A DNA stretch of 64,000 bases, from NCBI GenBank assembly GCA_015487975.1, contig WFOS01000022.1, positions 1 to 64,000 on the forward strand, read 5' to 3'. A program made the position numbers and the translations under genes. This DNA is from Ardenticatena sp. (GTDB taxonomy: Bacteria > Chloroflexota > Anaerolineae > Ardenticatenales > Ardenticatenaceae). Numbering within the stretch: position 1 is the first letter of the stretch; the number at the start of each line of letters is the position of its first letter. Positions 8,740-16,226 of the stretch are shown one piece after another. Under the pieces are notes generated by a model, which was given only the letters and a program-made list of their open reading frames with translations, made no database searches and had not been told where the DNA came from.

Positions 8740-8840
8740 ACAACACTCCTTTACGATTCGCAACCAGTACGTTTCCTTGCCACGCCAATTGTATCATGAG
8801 CAGAGAGGAGCCAAAAACAGAATCAACCGGGATGTGAACA

Positions 8841-10100
8841 ATGCACCTCTCGCCAGAAATGAAAGCTACCCTGGAACAAAGCAAACCGGCACGTGTCGTC
8901 GTTGCGCTTTCTGGCTACCGCCAGGGAAGTGCCATTCGGGCGCGTGCCCAAACCATCGCGCCAGCCTTGCAAGCGTTCGAGGAGAGCACTTTGCTGTTGA
9001 TCGACTCGTCCGCCTGGGGGCAAACCGGTGCAGGCCCTGTCGTCGAACGTGAACAATTTGGGGTGCGCACCATCTTCGTGCGCCCTGGCGGCCTGACAGG
9101 ACGTGGCGAATTGCTGGCCGCCTCACTGGAAGCAGCGCTGGCACTGCACGCGCAGACAATCGTCATCATCGACCCCAACATGCTGAACATCGCACCTGAG
9201 TGGATCGAGCCCCTGGCAGATCCGGTGCTCCAAGGCACACTGGATTATGCCATCGCCCATTATCCAGCACTCTCGCCCCCCTTCCTCATTCAAGACAGCA
9301 TCATCACGCCCCTGCTGGAAGCGCTTTTTGGCATTCCTCTGCGCCACCCGCTTATCACCGAACGCGCCTTGTCGGCCGGTGTGGCACAATACGTTGTCGA
9401 AGCCGACGTGTGGGAAACCGATGTGGCACGCTACGGTATCGACGCCTGGCTGACCACAGAGGTGCTGCTCAACGGAGCACGTGTTGGCGCCGTTCCCATT
9501 CCCCAGGTTGCGCGGCGTGCCAAAAACACACGCGACCGTACGCGGCGACTGCGCTTCCTGCAACAGGTGGGGACATTCTTTCGATTCGTCTACTTTTATC
9601 GCGACTATTGGAGCAGACTCAGCACCAACGTAGAAGCGCACGAACCGCTTTCGATTCCACAATGGCATGACCTTCCCAAAACCGAGGACGCCCAACAGTG
9701 GCTGGCACGCGCACGAGACGCCTGGTCGCCCCCATTGCGCAAAGATTGGCAAGAAGCCTTCACGGCGCCGGAAATGCTCGAGATGGCCGAAGCCGTCATG
9801 CATGGTGCGCTTTGGCCATGCCCGCATGATTTTTGGGCGCGGTGCGTATACGACTTGCTGGTGCTCTACCATCAGGGTGATGGCGACCCCGACCGCGTCA
9901 TCCATGCGCTCTTCCCGCTCTATCTCGCGCGTGCCGCCGCATTCGACGCCCTTTGGACGACGGCACCAGAACAGTACGAGCGTGTGATCGCCCAGCAAAC
10001 ACGTGCATTTTGGCACATGCGTCACGCTTTTGTCGAGCGCTGGGATACGTACCTGCCGCTTGAACAACGAAACATGCTTCGGCGGCTCGGGCTGCTCTAA
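8841..10100 (+). CDS. Glycosyltransferase resembling mannosyl/glucosylglycerate synthases
   Basis: A 419-residue soluble protein. The N-terminal half is a GT-A nucleotide-sugar fold (RVVVALSGYRQGSAIRARAQTIAPAL; IVIIDPNML as the probable metal/nucleotide site; DYAIAHYPAL; PLRHPLITERAL). The helical C-terminal half (FWARCVYDLLVLYHQG; ALFPLYLARAAAFDALW) recalls GT78-type mannosylglycerate and glucosylglycerate synthases, which make compatible solutes in thermophiles. This is a recognition by pattern, and a GT81-like glucosyl-3-phosphoglycerate synthase is an alternative. A solute-synthesis role would suit a thermophile or halotolerant organism. Confidence 0.65.
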   Translation: MHLSPEMKATLEQSKPARVVVALSGYRQGSAIRARAQTIAPALQAFEESTLLLIDSSAWGQTGAGPVVEREQFGVRTIFVRPGGLTGRGELLAASLEAALALHAQTIVIIDPNMLNIAPEWIEPLADPVLQGTLDYAIAHYPALSPPFLIQDSIITPLLEALFGIPLRHPLITERALSAGVAQYVVEADVWETDVARYGIDAWLTTEVLLNGARVGAVPIPQVARRAKNTRDRTRRLRFLQQVGTFFRFVYFYRDYWSRLSTNVEAHEPLSIPQWHDLPKTEDAQQWLARARDAWSPPLRKDWQEAFTAPEMLEMAEAVMHGALWPCPHDFWARCVYDLLVLYHQGDGDPDRVIHALFPLYLARAAAFDALWTTAPEQYERVIAQQTRAFWHMRHAFVERWDTYLPLEQRNMLRRLGLL

Positions 10101-10102
10101 AC

Positions 10103-10127
10103 AAAAAACCGGCGCATGTGCGCCGGT
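10103..10127 (-). terminator. Terminator for the FmdB-like gene
   Basis: ACCGGCGC (10108-10115) and GCGCCGGT (10120-10127) form an 8-bp stem with an ATGT loop. On the minus strand the hairpin is followed by TTTTTT; there is no T-run on the plus side. Confidence 0.75.
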
Positions 10128-10158
10128 GTGGGGACGAAACAAGCAACGGGCTCACCGC

Positions 10159-10389
10159 TTATTCGTTGCTTGCATTGTTAGATTCGCTCTTTCCATGACT
10201 GCCGTTTTTCTCTTTGCGGCTATCTGTGATATACCACCCCGACCCTTTGAAAATAATGCCTGCGGGCACGAACACGCGGCGGGTCTCCTCATGACCGTGT
10301 GGGCAAACGGCAACAGCAGGGTCATCGAAGCTCTGCACTTTTTCGAATTCCGTGCCGCACACTTTGCATCGATACACATAGGTTGGCAT
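10159..10389 (-). CDS. FmdB-family zinc ribbon protein
   Basis: A 76-residue protein beginning MPTYVYRCKVCG with CxxC...CPHGH, the putative regulatory zinc ribbon of the FmdB/CxxC_CxxC_SSSS family. It continues with RVFVPAGIIFKGSGWYITD and ends in a charged Lys/Ser/Asn-rich tail. The family is widespread but poorly characterised. ATG 10389 is chosen because AGGAGGAA precedes it and family homology begins exactly there. The gene has an excellent promoter next to a perfect CIRCE element, so it is likely under HrcA control and induced by heat or protein-folding stress. Confidence 0.88.
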   Translation of the reverse strand: MPTYVYRCKVCGTEFEKVQSFDDPAVAVCPHGHEETRRVFVPAGIIFKGSGWYITDSRKEKNGSHGKSESNNASNE

Positions 10390-10411
10390 GGGTTCCTCCT
10401 CGTCTGCTCCC

Positions 10412-10439
10412 ACTTTATATTTTCAACTTTATATTTTCA
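10412..10439. repeat. 14-bp perfect tandem repeat in the FmdB leader
   Basis: ACTTTATATTTTCA occurs twice without a gap (10412-10425 and 10426-10439). It lies in the 5' untranslated leader of the minus-strand zinc ribbon gene, between promoter and SD, and is strikingly AT-rich for this genome. Confidence 0.9.
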
Positions 10440-10464
10440 AAAGCGCTGCCTAGTAACGCCGCGC

Positions 10465-10493
10465 ATTATACACCGTTGGGGTATCTCTGTCAA
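10465..10493 (-). promoter_or_regulatory. Consensus sigma70 promoter for the FmdB-like gene
   Basis: On the minus strand TTGACA (10493-10488), 17-bp spacer, TATAAT (10470-10465): a full consensus match. Expected start near 10458, giving a leader of about 69 nt. Confidence 0.9.
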
Positions 10494-10497
10494 CCAT

Positions 10498-10524
10498 TTA
10501 GCACTCGAAGCACGAGAGTGCTAA
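10498..10524. promoter_or_regulatory. CIRCE element (HrcA operator)
   Basis: TTAGCACTC (10498-10506), 9-nt spacer, GAGTGCTAA (10516-10524): an exact match to the CIRCE consensus bound by the HrcA repressor. It lies 4 bp upstream of the -35 box of the FmdB-like gene and includes the stop codon of the preceding glycosyltransferase gene. Confidence 0.93.
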
Positions 10525-11498
10525 ACCTCCTCACGTGAGACAGGTGAAGTCTCCTCCGTTACCGGTGTCGATACCACTTCGCGCACCCCCCGCGGCGTAT
10601 CGGGAATATAGCGTGCCCGGCCATGCGTGACCATCAAGTCGGCCAGCAACCCCAACATGCCAATCAAGGCCGCGACCACCAAAATCAAGACATCGCTCTC
10701 TTTGAAATCGCTGAACTGCACAAGGTCGCGAATCACTTTGAGGATGCCAAGCACAAACATGAGTAGGCTGACCGGCAAAAAGACCTTCAACGGATTGAAG
10801 TAGGTAATCGTGCGCAAGACAAGCGAGAGATAGTTGTATGTATCGCGCAAAGGGTGAAACGACGAATGCCCAACGCGCGGATAGTAATCAATGGGAATGT
10901 AGTCTACGCGGTAGCCATTCGAGAGTAAGGCCAGCGTGATTGTGCTCACCCACGAATGTGTAGTGGGCAAAATGTGCAGAAAGCGCAAAGCAACATCGCG
11001 CCGCACGCCCCGAAAACCGCTATTCAAATCGGGAATGTGTATCCCCGTCATGTAGGACGCCAACCGCCGGATGAATTCCTTGGCGGGCACACGCAACCAG
11101 CGCCATGTTCCCATCTCAACGCGCCGCGCGCCTACGACCATATCCGCCCCATCAAGCAGGCGTTCGACCAGGCGCGGTAAATCCTGGTTGGGGTAGGTGC
11201 CATCTGCGTCACTCATCAGCACGAACGTGCCCCGTGCCGCCAGCAACCCCGTCGTGCGTGCCGCGCCGGTGCCACGGTTGCGGTCATGTTGGAGCACACG
11301 CACACCAGGAAATGTGGCGGCAATCTCGGCGGTGCGGTCGGTACTGCCATCATCCACCACTACGACTTCGTACGAATACCCGCTGGCATCCATCGTTTCG
11401 ATGATACGTTGCAAATCCGCCGCGATCGCCAACTCTTCATTGTAGGCGGGCAACAACACAGTGACCAGGGGTGCTTCATCCACGTGCGCCATCTTCAA
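10521..11498 (-). CDS. Family 2 glycosyltransferase, dolichol-phosphate-mannose-synthase-like, with membrane domain
   Basis: A 325-residue protein. The GT2 catalytic domain shows VLLPAYNEE, VVVDDGSTD, the metal site SDADGTY and a conserved NSGFRGVRRDV element. Two membrane segments follow near residues 240-300 (VFLPVSLLMFVLGIL, VLILVVAALIGMLGLLADLM). This layout transfers a sugar to a polyprenyl-phosphate carrier. It overlaps the upstream permease gene by ATGA (11495-11498), so the two are cotranscribed. The C-terminal tail after RYIPDTPRG is short and cytoplasmic. Confidence 0.9.
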   Translation of the reverse strand: MKMAHVDEAPLVTVLLPAYNEELAIAADLQRIIETMDASGYSYEVVVVDDGSTDRTAEIAATFPGVRVLQHDRNRGTGAARTTGLLAARGTFVLMSDADGTYPNQDLPRLVERLLDGADMVVGARRVEMGTWRWLRVPAKEFIRRLASYMTGIHIPDLNSGFRGVRRDVALRFLHILPTTHSWVSTITLALLSNGYRVDYIPIDYYPRVGHSSFHPLRDTYNYLSLVLRTITYFNPLKVFLPVSLLMFVLGILKVIRDLVQFSDFKESDVLILVVAALIGMLGLLADLMVTHGRARYIPDTPRGVREVVSTPVTEETSPVSREEV

Positions 11499-12376
11499 AC
11501 CTCTTCACCAAAGCGTCCACTATACCGCCGAAAAACCATCCACCCTACCATCAGCACCAGCAAGGCTGTCAGCCCCGTGCGTAGCATGAAGTCAAGCGCA
11601 GGCGGTGCGGGGTGTGGCACCTTTGTGGTCCCATACAACACAATGCGATACGAATCAATAATGCTTGCCATGGGATTGAGCCAGCGCACAAGGCGATGCA
11701 CTGGTAAAACCAGCCCCCACACCTCCTTCGTCGCAGGAATGGTTTCCAGCGGGTAGAAAATAGGTGTCAGGAAAAAACCTGCCAGCATCAGCACATCAAG
11801 CACCATAATGGTATCGCGGTAAAAGACCTGCATGGTACTGAAAATGAAGACCAACCCCAACATGAAACAAATCTGGATGAGCAAAATGACTGGTATCCAG
11901 AGCGCGTGGATGGTGATGGGCAATCCCTGCAATAACAAGACTGGGAAGAGCACCAACAACGCCAGCAAAAAATTGACGGTATTACTGAGCACCACCGCGA
12001 TTGGCAAAATCTCGCGTGGGAAATAGACCTTGGTAATCAGCGGCGCATTCATGACGATACTATTTGCACCTGCCATGATCGATGAAACAAACAGGTTCCA
12101 CGCCAAAATGCCAATCAGCACGAACGCCGGAAAATGGGGAATGGGGTTGTGCCGAAAAACAGTGAAGACGATGGTAAAGACTATCATCATCAACAGCGGA
12201 TTGAGGAGCGACCAGAGGACACCCAGCACGCTATTCTTGTAGCGCACTTTCAAATCGCGCACCACAAGATTTTGCAAAAGGCCACGATACCGCCAGAGTT
12301 CCTGCAACGCTTCGTGCAGAGGACGTGGGCGGTTGGCGTAAACGCGATATGTGTACGCTGAACCCCGGGTTGCCAT
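11495..12376 (-). CDS. ABC-2 type polysaccharide/polyol phosphate export permease (Wzm-like)
   Basis: A 293-residue permease with six hydrophobic segments and the family hallmark RDLKVRYKNSVLGVLWSLLNPL near residue 40, later FYRDTIMVLDVLMLAGFFLTPIFYP. It would export a lipid-linked polysaccharide with an ATPase partner of the Wzt type. No ATPase gene is adjacent or elsewhere in the window, which is unusual. ATG 12376 is chosen because gagagg precedes it and the upstream 34 residues have no family similarity. A candidate promoter lies at 12451-12478. Confidence 0.92.
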   Translation of the reverse strand: MATRGSAYTYRVYANRPRPLHEALQELWRYRGLLQNLVVRDLKVRYKNSVLGVLWSLLNPLLMMIVFTIVFTVFRHNPIPHFPAFVLIGILAWNLFVSSIMAGANSIVMNAPLITKVYFPREILPIAVVLSNTVNFLLALLVLFPVLLLQGLPITIHALWIPVILLIQICFMLGLVFIFSTMQVFYRDTIMVLDVLMLAGFFLTPIFYPLETIPATKEVWGLVLPVHRLVRWLNPMASIIDSYRIVLYGTTKVPHPAPPALDFMLRTGLTALLVLMVGWMVFRRYSGRFGEEV

Positions 12377-12403
12377 AGCCTCTCGATCTCCATTAGACAG
12401 ACG

Positions 12404-12433
12404 AACCGCCGCGTGCTTCTCGCCGCGGCGGTT
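12404..12433. repeat. Strong inverted repeat in the divergent intergenic region
   Basis: AACCGCCGCG (12404-12413) and CGCGGCGGTT (12424-12433) can form a 10-bp stem with a 10-nt loop. No T-run follows on either strand, so it is more likely an RNA leader structure or operator than a terminator. It would lie in the permease leader. Confidence 0.6.
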
Positions 12434-12450
12434 GCAAATTCGACGTTGTG

Positions 12451-12478
12451 AATATAGACGAATCGCTCGCATTGGCAA
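12451..12478 (-). promoter_or_regulatory. Candidate promoter of the permease-glycosyltransferase operon
   Basis: On the minus strand TTGCCA (12478-12473), 16-bp spacer, TATATT (12456-12451). Confidence 0.6.
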
Positions 12479-12482
12479 AATG

Positions 12483-12512
12483 TTCGTCAGATGGCAAAGC
12501 GTATGCTATAGT
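12483..12512 (+). promoter_or_regulatory. Candidate extended -10 promoter of the M23 peptidase gene
   Basis: TTCGTC (12483-12488), 18-bp spacer, TATAGT (12507-12512) preceded by TGC, an extended -10 element. Confidence 0.55.
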
Positions 12513-12547
12513 GGCTCTACCGACCAACAACATGCACACAAGGTGCC

Positions 12548-13564
12548 ATGAAACGATTCGGTTTGCTTTGCCTGTTCGTGCTTGGCATTCTGAGCGCCAC
12601 CTTACCGGCCACAGCCGAAGAGCCAGCGCCATTCCCATTACGGCCACACTTGCGGCTTCCATTCTTGCCCGGGGAAGGCTACGTGGTGACGTGCGGCTAT
12701 GGATGCTATCAGCATCAGGGAAACATGTTCTACGCCGTCGATTTTGCCACGCCTGAGGGGACCCCCATTGTTGCAGCTGCAGATGGCGTTGTCGCCGCCA
12801 TTACGTGGGAAGTGGGATTGCCCCTGTCGAAAAACCTCGGCGACGCGCTTGTCCTCTATCTCGATCATGGCAATGGATGGTTCACGCGCTACGTTCACCT
12901 GAGCGGGGTAACAGTGTCTGTTGGCGATCAAATCGAACAGGGTGACGTCATCGGATATGCGGGGCACACAGGTGCTGAAGGAGCACACCTGCATTTCGAG
13001 TTGAAACAGGGGGCACAGTTACACGCGCCCTCGCAACCCATCGATGAGTTATTTGGGGGACAACCACCAGAAGTCGGCCAGACCTATTTGGCCGCAGCCC
13101 TCCCTCTCGATCCAACGCCAACGCCCTCCATGGCGCGTGCTACGCCCACGCCCACAGCCCTCTTCCCTTCGTCGGCTGGGCTGACAACATCGCTTGTGCT
13201 GCCAGTTTCTCCCACGGTCAGCCACACACCTCTCATGGCGGGCGAACCGTTCACCGTGACACTGACGCTCGCCAACGTCGGTGCCCAGACGATACGCCTG
13301 CCTATTGTAGGGATGATGGCACGCCAGAATGGGGTGTTTGTCCAAAATGGGCTGGCTTTCACACAGGACGTGGTATTGGCACCCAACGAAACACGCAGCG
13401 TGTCATTGTCGCTGGCATTCCCAGCCGGAACCTATCTGCTAAGCCCATTTGCTTTTTCCGAAACCTATACGTTGGTTCCACTGGGCATTGCCGAAACTCG
13501 TACACCGACTCTCACCGTCACAATCAACCGCCAAAATGCCTATTTGCCCCTTGTTTGGCGGTAA
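12548..13564 (+). CDS. Secreted M23-family (LytM-like) peptidase with C-terminal beta domain
   Basis: 338 residues. A Sec signal peptide (LLCLFVLGILSATLPATA) is followed by an M23/LytM domain: HQGNMFYAVDF (first metal-binding His/Asp), GTPIVAAADGVV, YVHLSG and the second zinc motif GAHLHFEL. Such enzymes cut peptidoglycan cross-links or act as degenerate activators; here the motifs look complete. After a short Pro/Thr linker a C-terminal beta-sandwich follows (GEPFTVTLTLANVGAQTIRL...). The last seven residues, YLPLVWR, match the C-termini of two other exported proteins in this window. It lies next to polysaccharide genes. Confidence 0.88.
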   Translation: MKRFGLLCLFVLGILSATLPATAEEPAPFPLRPHLRLPFLPGEGYVVTCGYGCYQHQGNMFYAVDFATPEGTPIVAAADGVVAAITWEVGLPLSKNLGDALVLYLDHGNGWFTRYVHLSGVTVSVGDQIEQGDVIGYAGHTGAEGAHLHFELKQGAQLHAPSQPIDELFGGQPPEVGQTYLAAALPLDPTPTPSMARATPTPTALFPSSAGLTTSLVLPVSPTVSHTPLMAGEPFTVTLTLANVGAQTIRLPIVGMMARQNGVFVQNGLAFTQDVVLAPNETRSVSLSLAFPAGTYLLSPFAFSETYTLVPLGIAETRTPTLTVTINRQNAYLPLVWR

Positions 13565-13578
13565 TGGCGCACACAATG

Positions 13579-14826
13579 TTACGATACGCAAGAAACCAGC
13601 CGGGCATACACGCCCATCAACTCTTCGACGTGTTCATCCATGAGCCTCGGCGGGCGAACACCTTGTCGCAACCGTTCAAGCAATGCAGGATCATCCATCA
13701 CGCGCTGCATTGCAGAGTGCCACGCATCCACATTGCCGGGTTCGACAAGCAACCCATCCACTTCGTGATGGACCCGCTCCGCCAACGCTCCCAAGTTGGA
13801 AGCAAGAACTGGTCGCCCAGCGGCAAAGGCTTCGTGGACAACGAAGCAAAATGTTTCGTACCACAATGAAGGCACAAGCACCACATCAACTTCGCCGAGC
13901 GTCTGCCAAACACGCTCACGGGTCAGTGTGCCCAAAAACTTGACCCGCGGTGTGGCCAGCGCGCGCAGTGTGGCTTCATAAGCCCTATCGTCAGTAGAAT
14001 GGCCGGCAATCCAAAATTCAGCATCGCCTTGCAAGCGGCGAAACGCCTCCAACGCCACATGCACCCCCTTTTGGGGGGCCAGCCCTCCAAGATAGAGAAA
14101 CCGCACATGCGAGCGGCCCGCCTGGCGCAGCACAACCGGCAGCCGTGGCGGCTCAACGCCGGGCACGAGTATTCGAATTTTTTCAGCCGGTATGCCATGT
14201 GCCGCGTACCACTGTTTCACGAAGCGTGTAGGCGCTAACAACATTTCTGCCTGCAACAACACATCTCGTAACAAGCGATACCGTGCCGCCAACGTCAGAG
14301 CAAATGCAGGAAGAGCCGCTTGCATCAGAGGCGTCCCCAAACGTGCCGCAACACAACGCCCACAATTGACAAACGCGCGGGGGCCATCGCAAATCGTTTG
14401 GTTGTAATTGGTCAATAATTGGGCATTCGCACAGACCCACCAGTAATCATGCAAGGTGATGATGTATGGAATGCCACGGGCACGCAAAGCGATGAAAATG
14501 GAAGATGGCATCCCCATCAGGTGCTGCACATGCACAATATGCGGTCTGGTTTCATCCAGCGCTCGCTCGAATGCGGCGTGCAAGGTGGGGGATGAAAACG
14601 TCGCCAGAAACCGCCGTGATACAGAGGGAACTCGCCCATTTACATGGCCAAAGTACAGCGGAACAGCGTATTCAAGTGGAGAATGGGCATCAGCTGCATA
14701 AAACGGCACGAAAATGGCTGGCTCCCATCCACGCACGCGCAACGCCTGTGTCAACCACCATGTATAGAGCTCGACACCCCCCAATTGCTCAGGCAAATAC
14801 TGATGAACAAGATGCAATATGCGCAT
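13579..14826 (-). CDS. Family 4 glycosyltransferase
   Basis: A 415-residue GT-B enzyme starting MRILHLVHQYLPEQLGGVELY, with the N-terminal acceptor domain, then FLYLGGLAPQKGVHVALEA and the retaining E-x7-E motif (ETFCFVVHE, near residue 325), as in polysaccharide mannosyl- or glucosyltransferases. A cysteine-rich stretch (CDGPRAFVNCGRC) in the middle resembles those of some membrane-associated GT4 enzymes. ATG 14826 with gaggggtg upstream is preferred; the longer open frame runs into the neighbouring gene. It lies 17 bp behind a second GT4 gene, so they form an operon. Confidence 0.92.
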   Translation of the reverse strand: MRILHLVHQYLPEQLGGVELYTWWLTQALRVRGWEPAIFVPFYAADAHSPLEYAVPLYFGHVNGRVPSVSRRFLATFSSPTLHAAFERALDETRPHIVHVQHLMGMPSSIFIALRARGIPYIITLHDYWWVCANAQLLTNYNQTICDGPRAFVNCGRCVAARLGTPLMQAALPAFALTLAARYRLLRDVLLQAEMLLAPTRFVKQWYAAHGIPAEKIRILVPGVEPPRLPVVLRQAGRSHVRFLYLGGLAPQKGVHVALEAFRRLQGDAEFWIAGHSTDDRAYEATLRALATPRVKFLGTLTRERVWQTLGEVDVVLVPSLWYETFCFVVHEAFAAGRPVLASNLGALAERVHHEVDGLLVEPGNVDAWHSAMQRVMDDPALLERLRQGVRPPRLMDEHVEELMGVYARLVSCVS

Positions 14827-14843
14827 ACACCCCTCGAAACAAC

Positions 14844-16109
14844 TCAAAACGACTGCGTGTAATGCGGTCTCACACGAGCATAGACGTGTGCCCACAAATG
14901 TTTTGCTGCAACTTTCGCACGTCCACGTTGCCCCATGGCGGTTGCCTCGTTGGGATTGTCCAGCAGGCGCTTGATGGCCTGGGCAAGTGCCCAAGGATCG
15001 CCAAACGGCACGAGAAGCCCATCGCGTTCGTGCGCAATCAGCGTTCGCACGCCCCACACATGAGCACCAATCACTGGTTTGCCATAAAGCCACGCTTCGA
15101 GAAAGGCAATACCAAACGAATCACTGCGCGAGGGCAAGACAAAAACATCAAGTGCTGCAAGCATATGGCGCTTCAAGGTGTTGTCAATAACACCCAACAC
15201 CAACATGCGTGAGCGCCAATGTGACGGCACAGATTCCAAGCGGAGCATGAACTCGACCGGCATGAACCCCGCCAATGCCAGCACAAAATCTTCTCCTGCA
15301 TCCCAGAGGTGCAACGCAGCCTCCAAGAGGGCATTCGCCCCTTTGTCATGCGAAAGTGTTCCTATCATGCCCACCAATGGTCTGTTGCCAATCCCAAATC
15401 GTTCCCGAAACGAGGTCGCATCGCCTCCCAGCACATCTTCGGGGTTGACACCCGCCCCAGCAATGACTAGCCGATTGCGTTCCACGCCATGTGCGGCATA
15501 AAAATCAGCTTCGTCGGGGGTTTGGGCGAACACGACATCAGCCTGCTGCACGAGTGCCACCTGGTGGCGCATGGTGTAAAACGAGGCCAAATCGTCACGA
15601 CCAGGACGACTGCCAGCACCAAGGTGGGTCAGTGGATAGAGCAAAAAAGGGATACCGCGCCGTTGCGCATATTGCCATGCTTCGTACACCAGCGGTTCGA
15701 ACACAATCGTCATGGCGGCCACGACGTCGAACGCTGCCGGTGTTTCACGCAACCAACGAAAGAGATCTGGGATACGTGGGGTCAAGTGTGAAAGAAGGTA
15801 TGCTGGTGCGAGCGGGAAAGGCGTTTTGGAATACAACCACAACAACCGCCGAACAGCAGCATAGGTCAATGCCCCGCCAGGCGCATGGTGCAAAGGGAAT
15901 CGGTATATTTCGACGCCGTCAATTACTTCATGCTGTGTCTCGAATCGTGCCCCGCGTGGATCCCAAAGCGCCACAACATCACGTGCATCCGATGTGATGG
16001 TGACAACCGCGTGTCCATCTTGCACCAGTCGGCGCCCAATCTCGTGTAAATGTTGCTCTGCGCCACCATGGGCAGGAACATACCGCTGGATGACATGCAA
16101 AATCCGCAT
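14844..16109 (-). CDS. Family 4 glycosyltransferase
   Basis: A 421-residue GT-B enzyme with the N-terminal MRILHVIQRYVPAHGGAEQHL, a donor-binding half beginning LVGMIGTLSHDKGANALLEA, and DSFGIAFLEAWLYGKPVIG as the counterpart of E-x7-E (first position Asp). It probably adds one sugar to a surface polysaccharide. The paralogous GT4 gene follows after 17 bp, and the VCBS-repeat gene lies upstream, separated by a terminator. Sugar specificity cannot be read from sequence. Confidence 0.92.
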   Translation of the reverse strand: MRILHVIQRYVPAHGGAEQHLHEIGRRLVQDGHAVVTITSDARDVVALWDPRGARFETQHEVIDGVEIYRFPLHHAPGGALTYAAVRRLLWLYSKTPFPLAPAYLLSHLTPRIPDLFRWLRETPAAFDVVAAMTIVFEPLVYEAWQYAQRRGIPFLLYPLTHLGAGSRPGRDDLASFYTMRHQVALVQQADVVFAQTPDEADFYAAHGVERNRLVIAGAGVNPEDVLGGDATSFRERFGIGNRPLVGMIGTLSHDKGANALLEAALHLWDAGEDFVLALAGFMPVEFMLRLESVPSHWRSRMLVLGVIDNTLKRHMLAALDVFVLPSRSDSFGIAFLEAWLYGKPVIGAHVWGVRTLIAHERDGLLVPFGDPWALAQAIKRLLDNPNEATAMGQRGRAKVAAKHLWAHVYARVRPHYTQSF

Positions 16110-16174
16110 ACCAAAGCGCCTATCTGTTTGTTTTCCACCGATGCGATGGTTCAGATTGTAAAAGCCATTTCGAA

Positions 16175-16209
16175 GAAAGAAAAAAGGCCGCGCTCATCGA
16201 CGCGGCCTT
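16175..16209 (-). terminator. Terminator of the VCBS-repeat gene
   Basis: AAGGCCGCG (16184-16192) and CGCGGCCTT (16201-16209) form a 9-bp stem with an 8-nt loop; on the minus strand a T-rich run follows. It separates this gene from the two GT4 genes. Confidence 0.85.
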
Positions 16210-16226
16210 GCAGATCGCTTTGGCTT

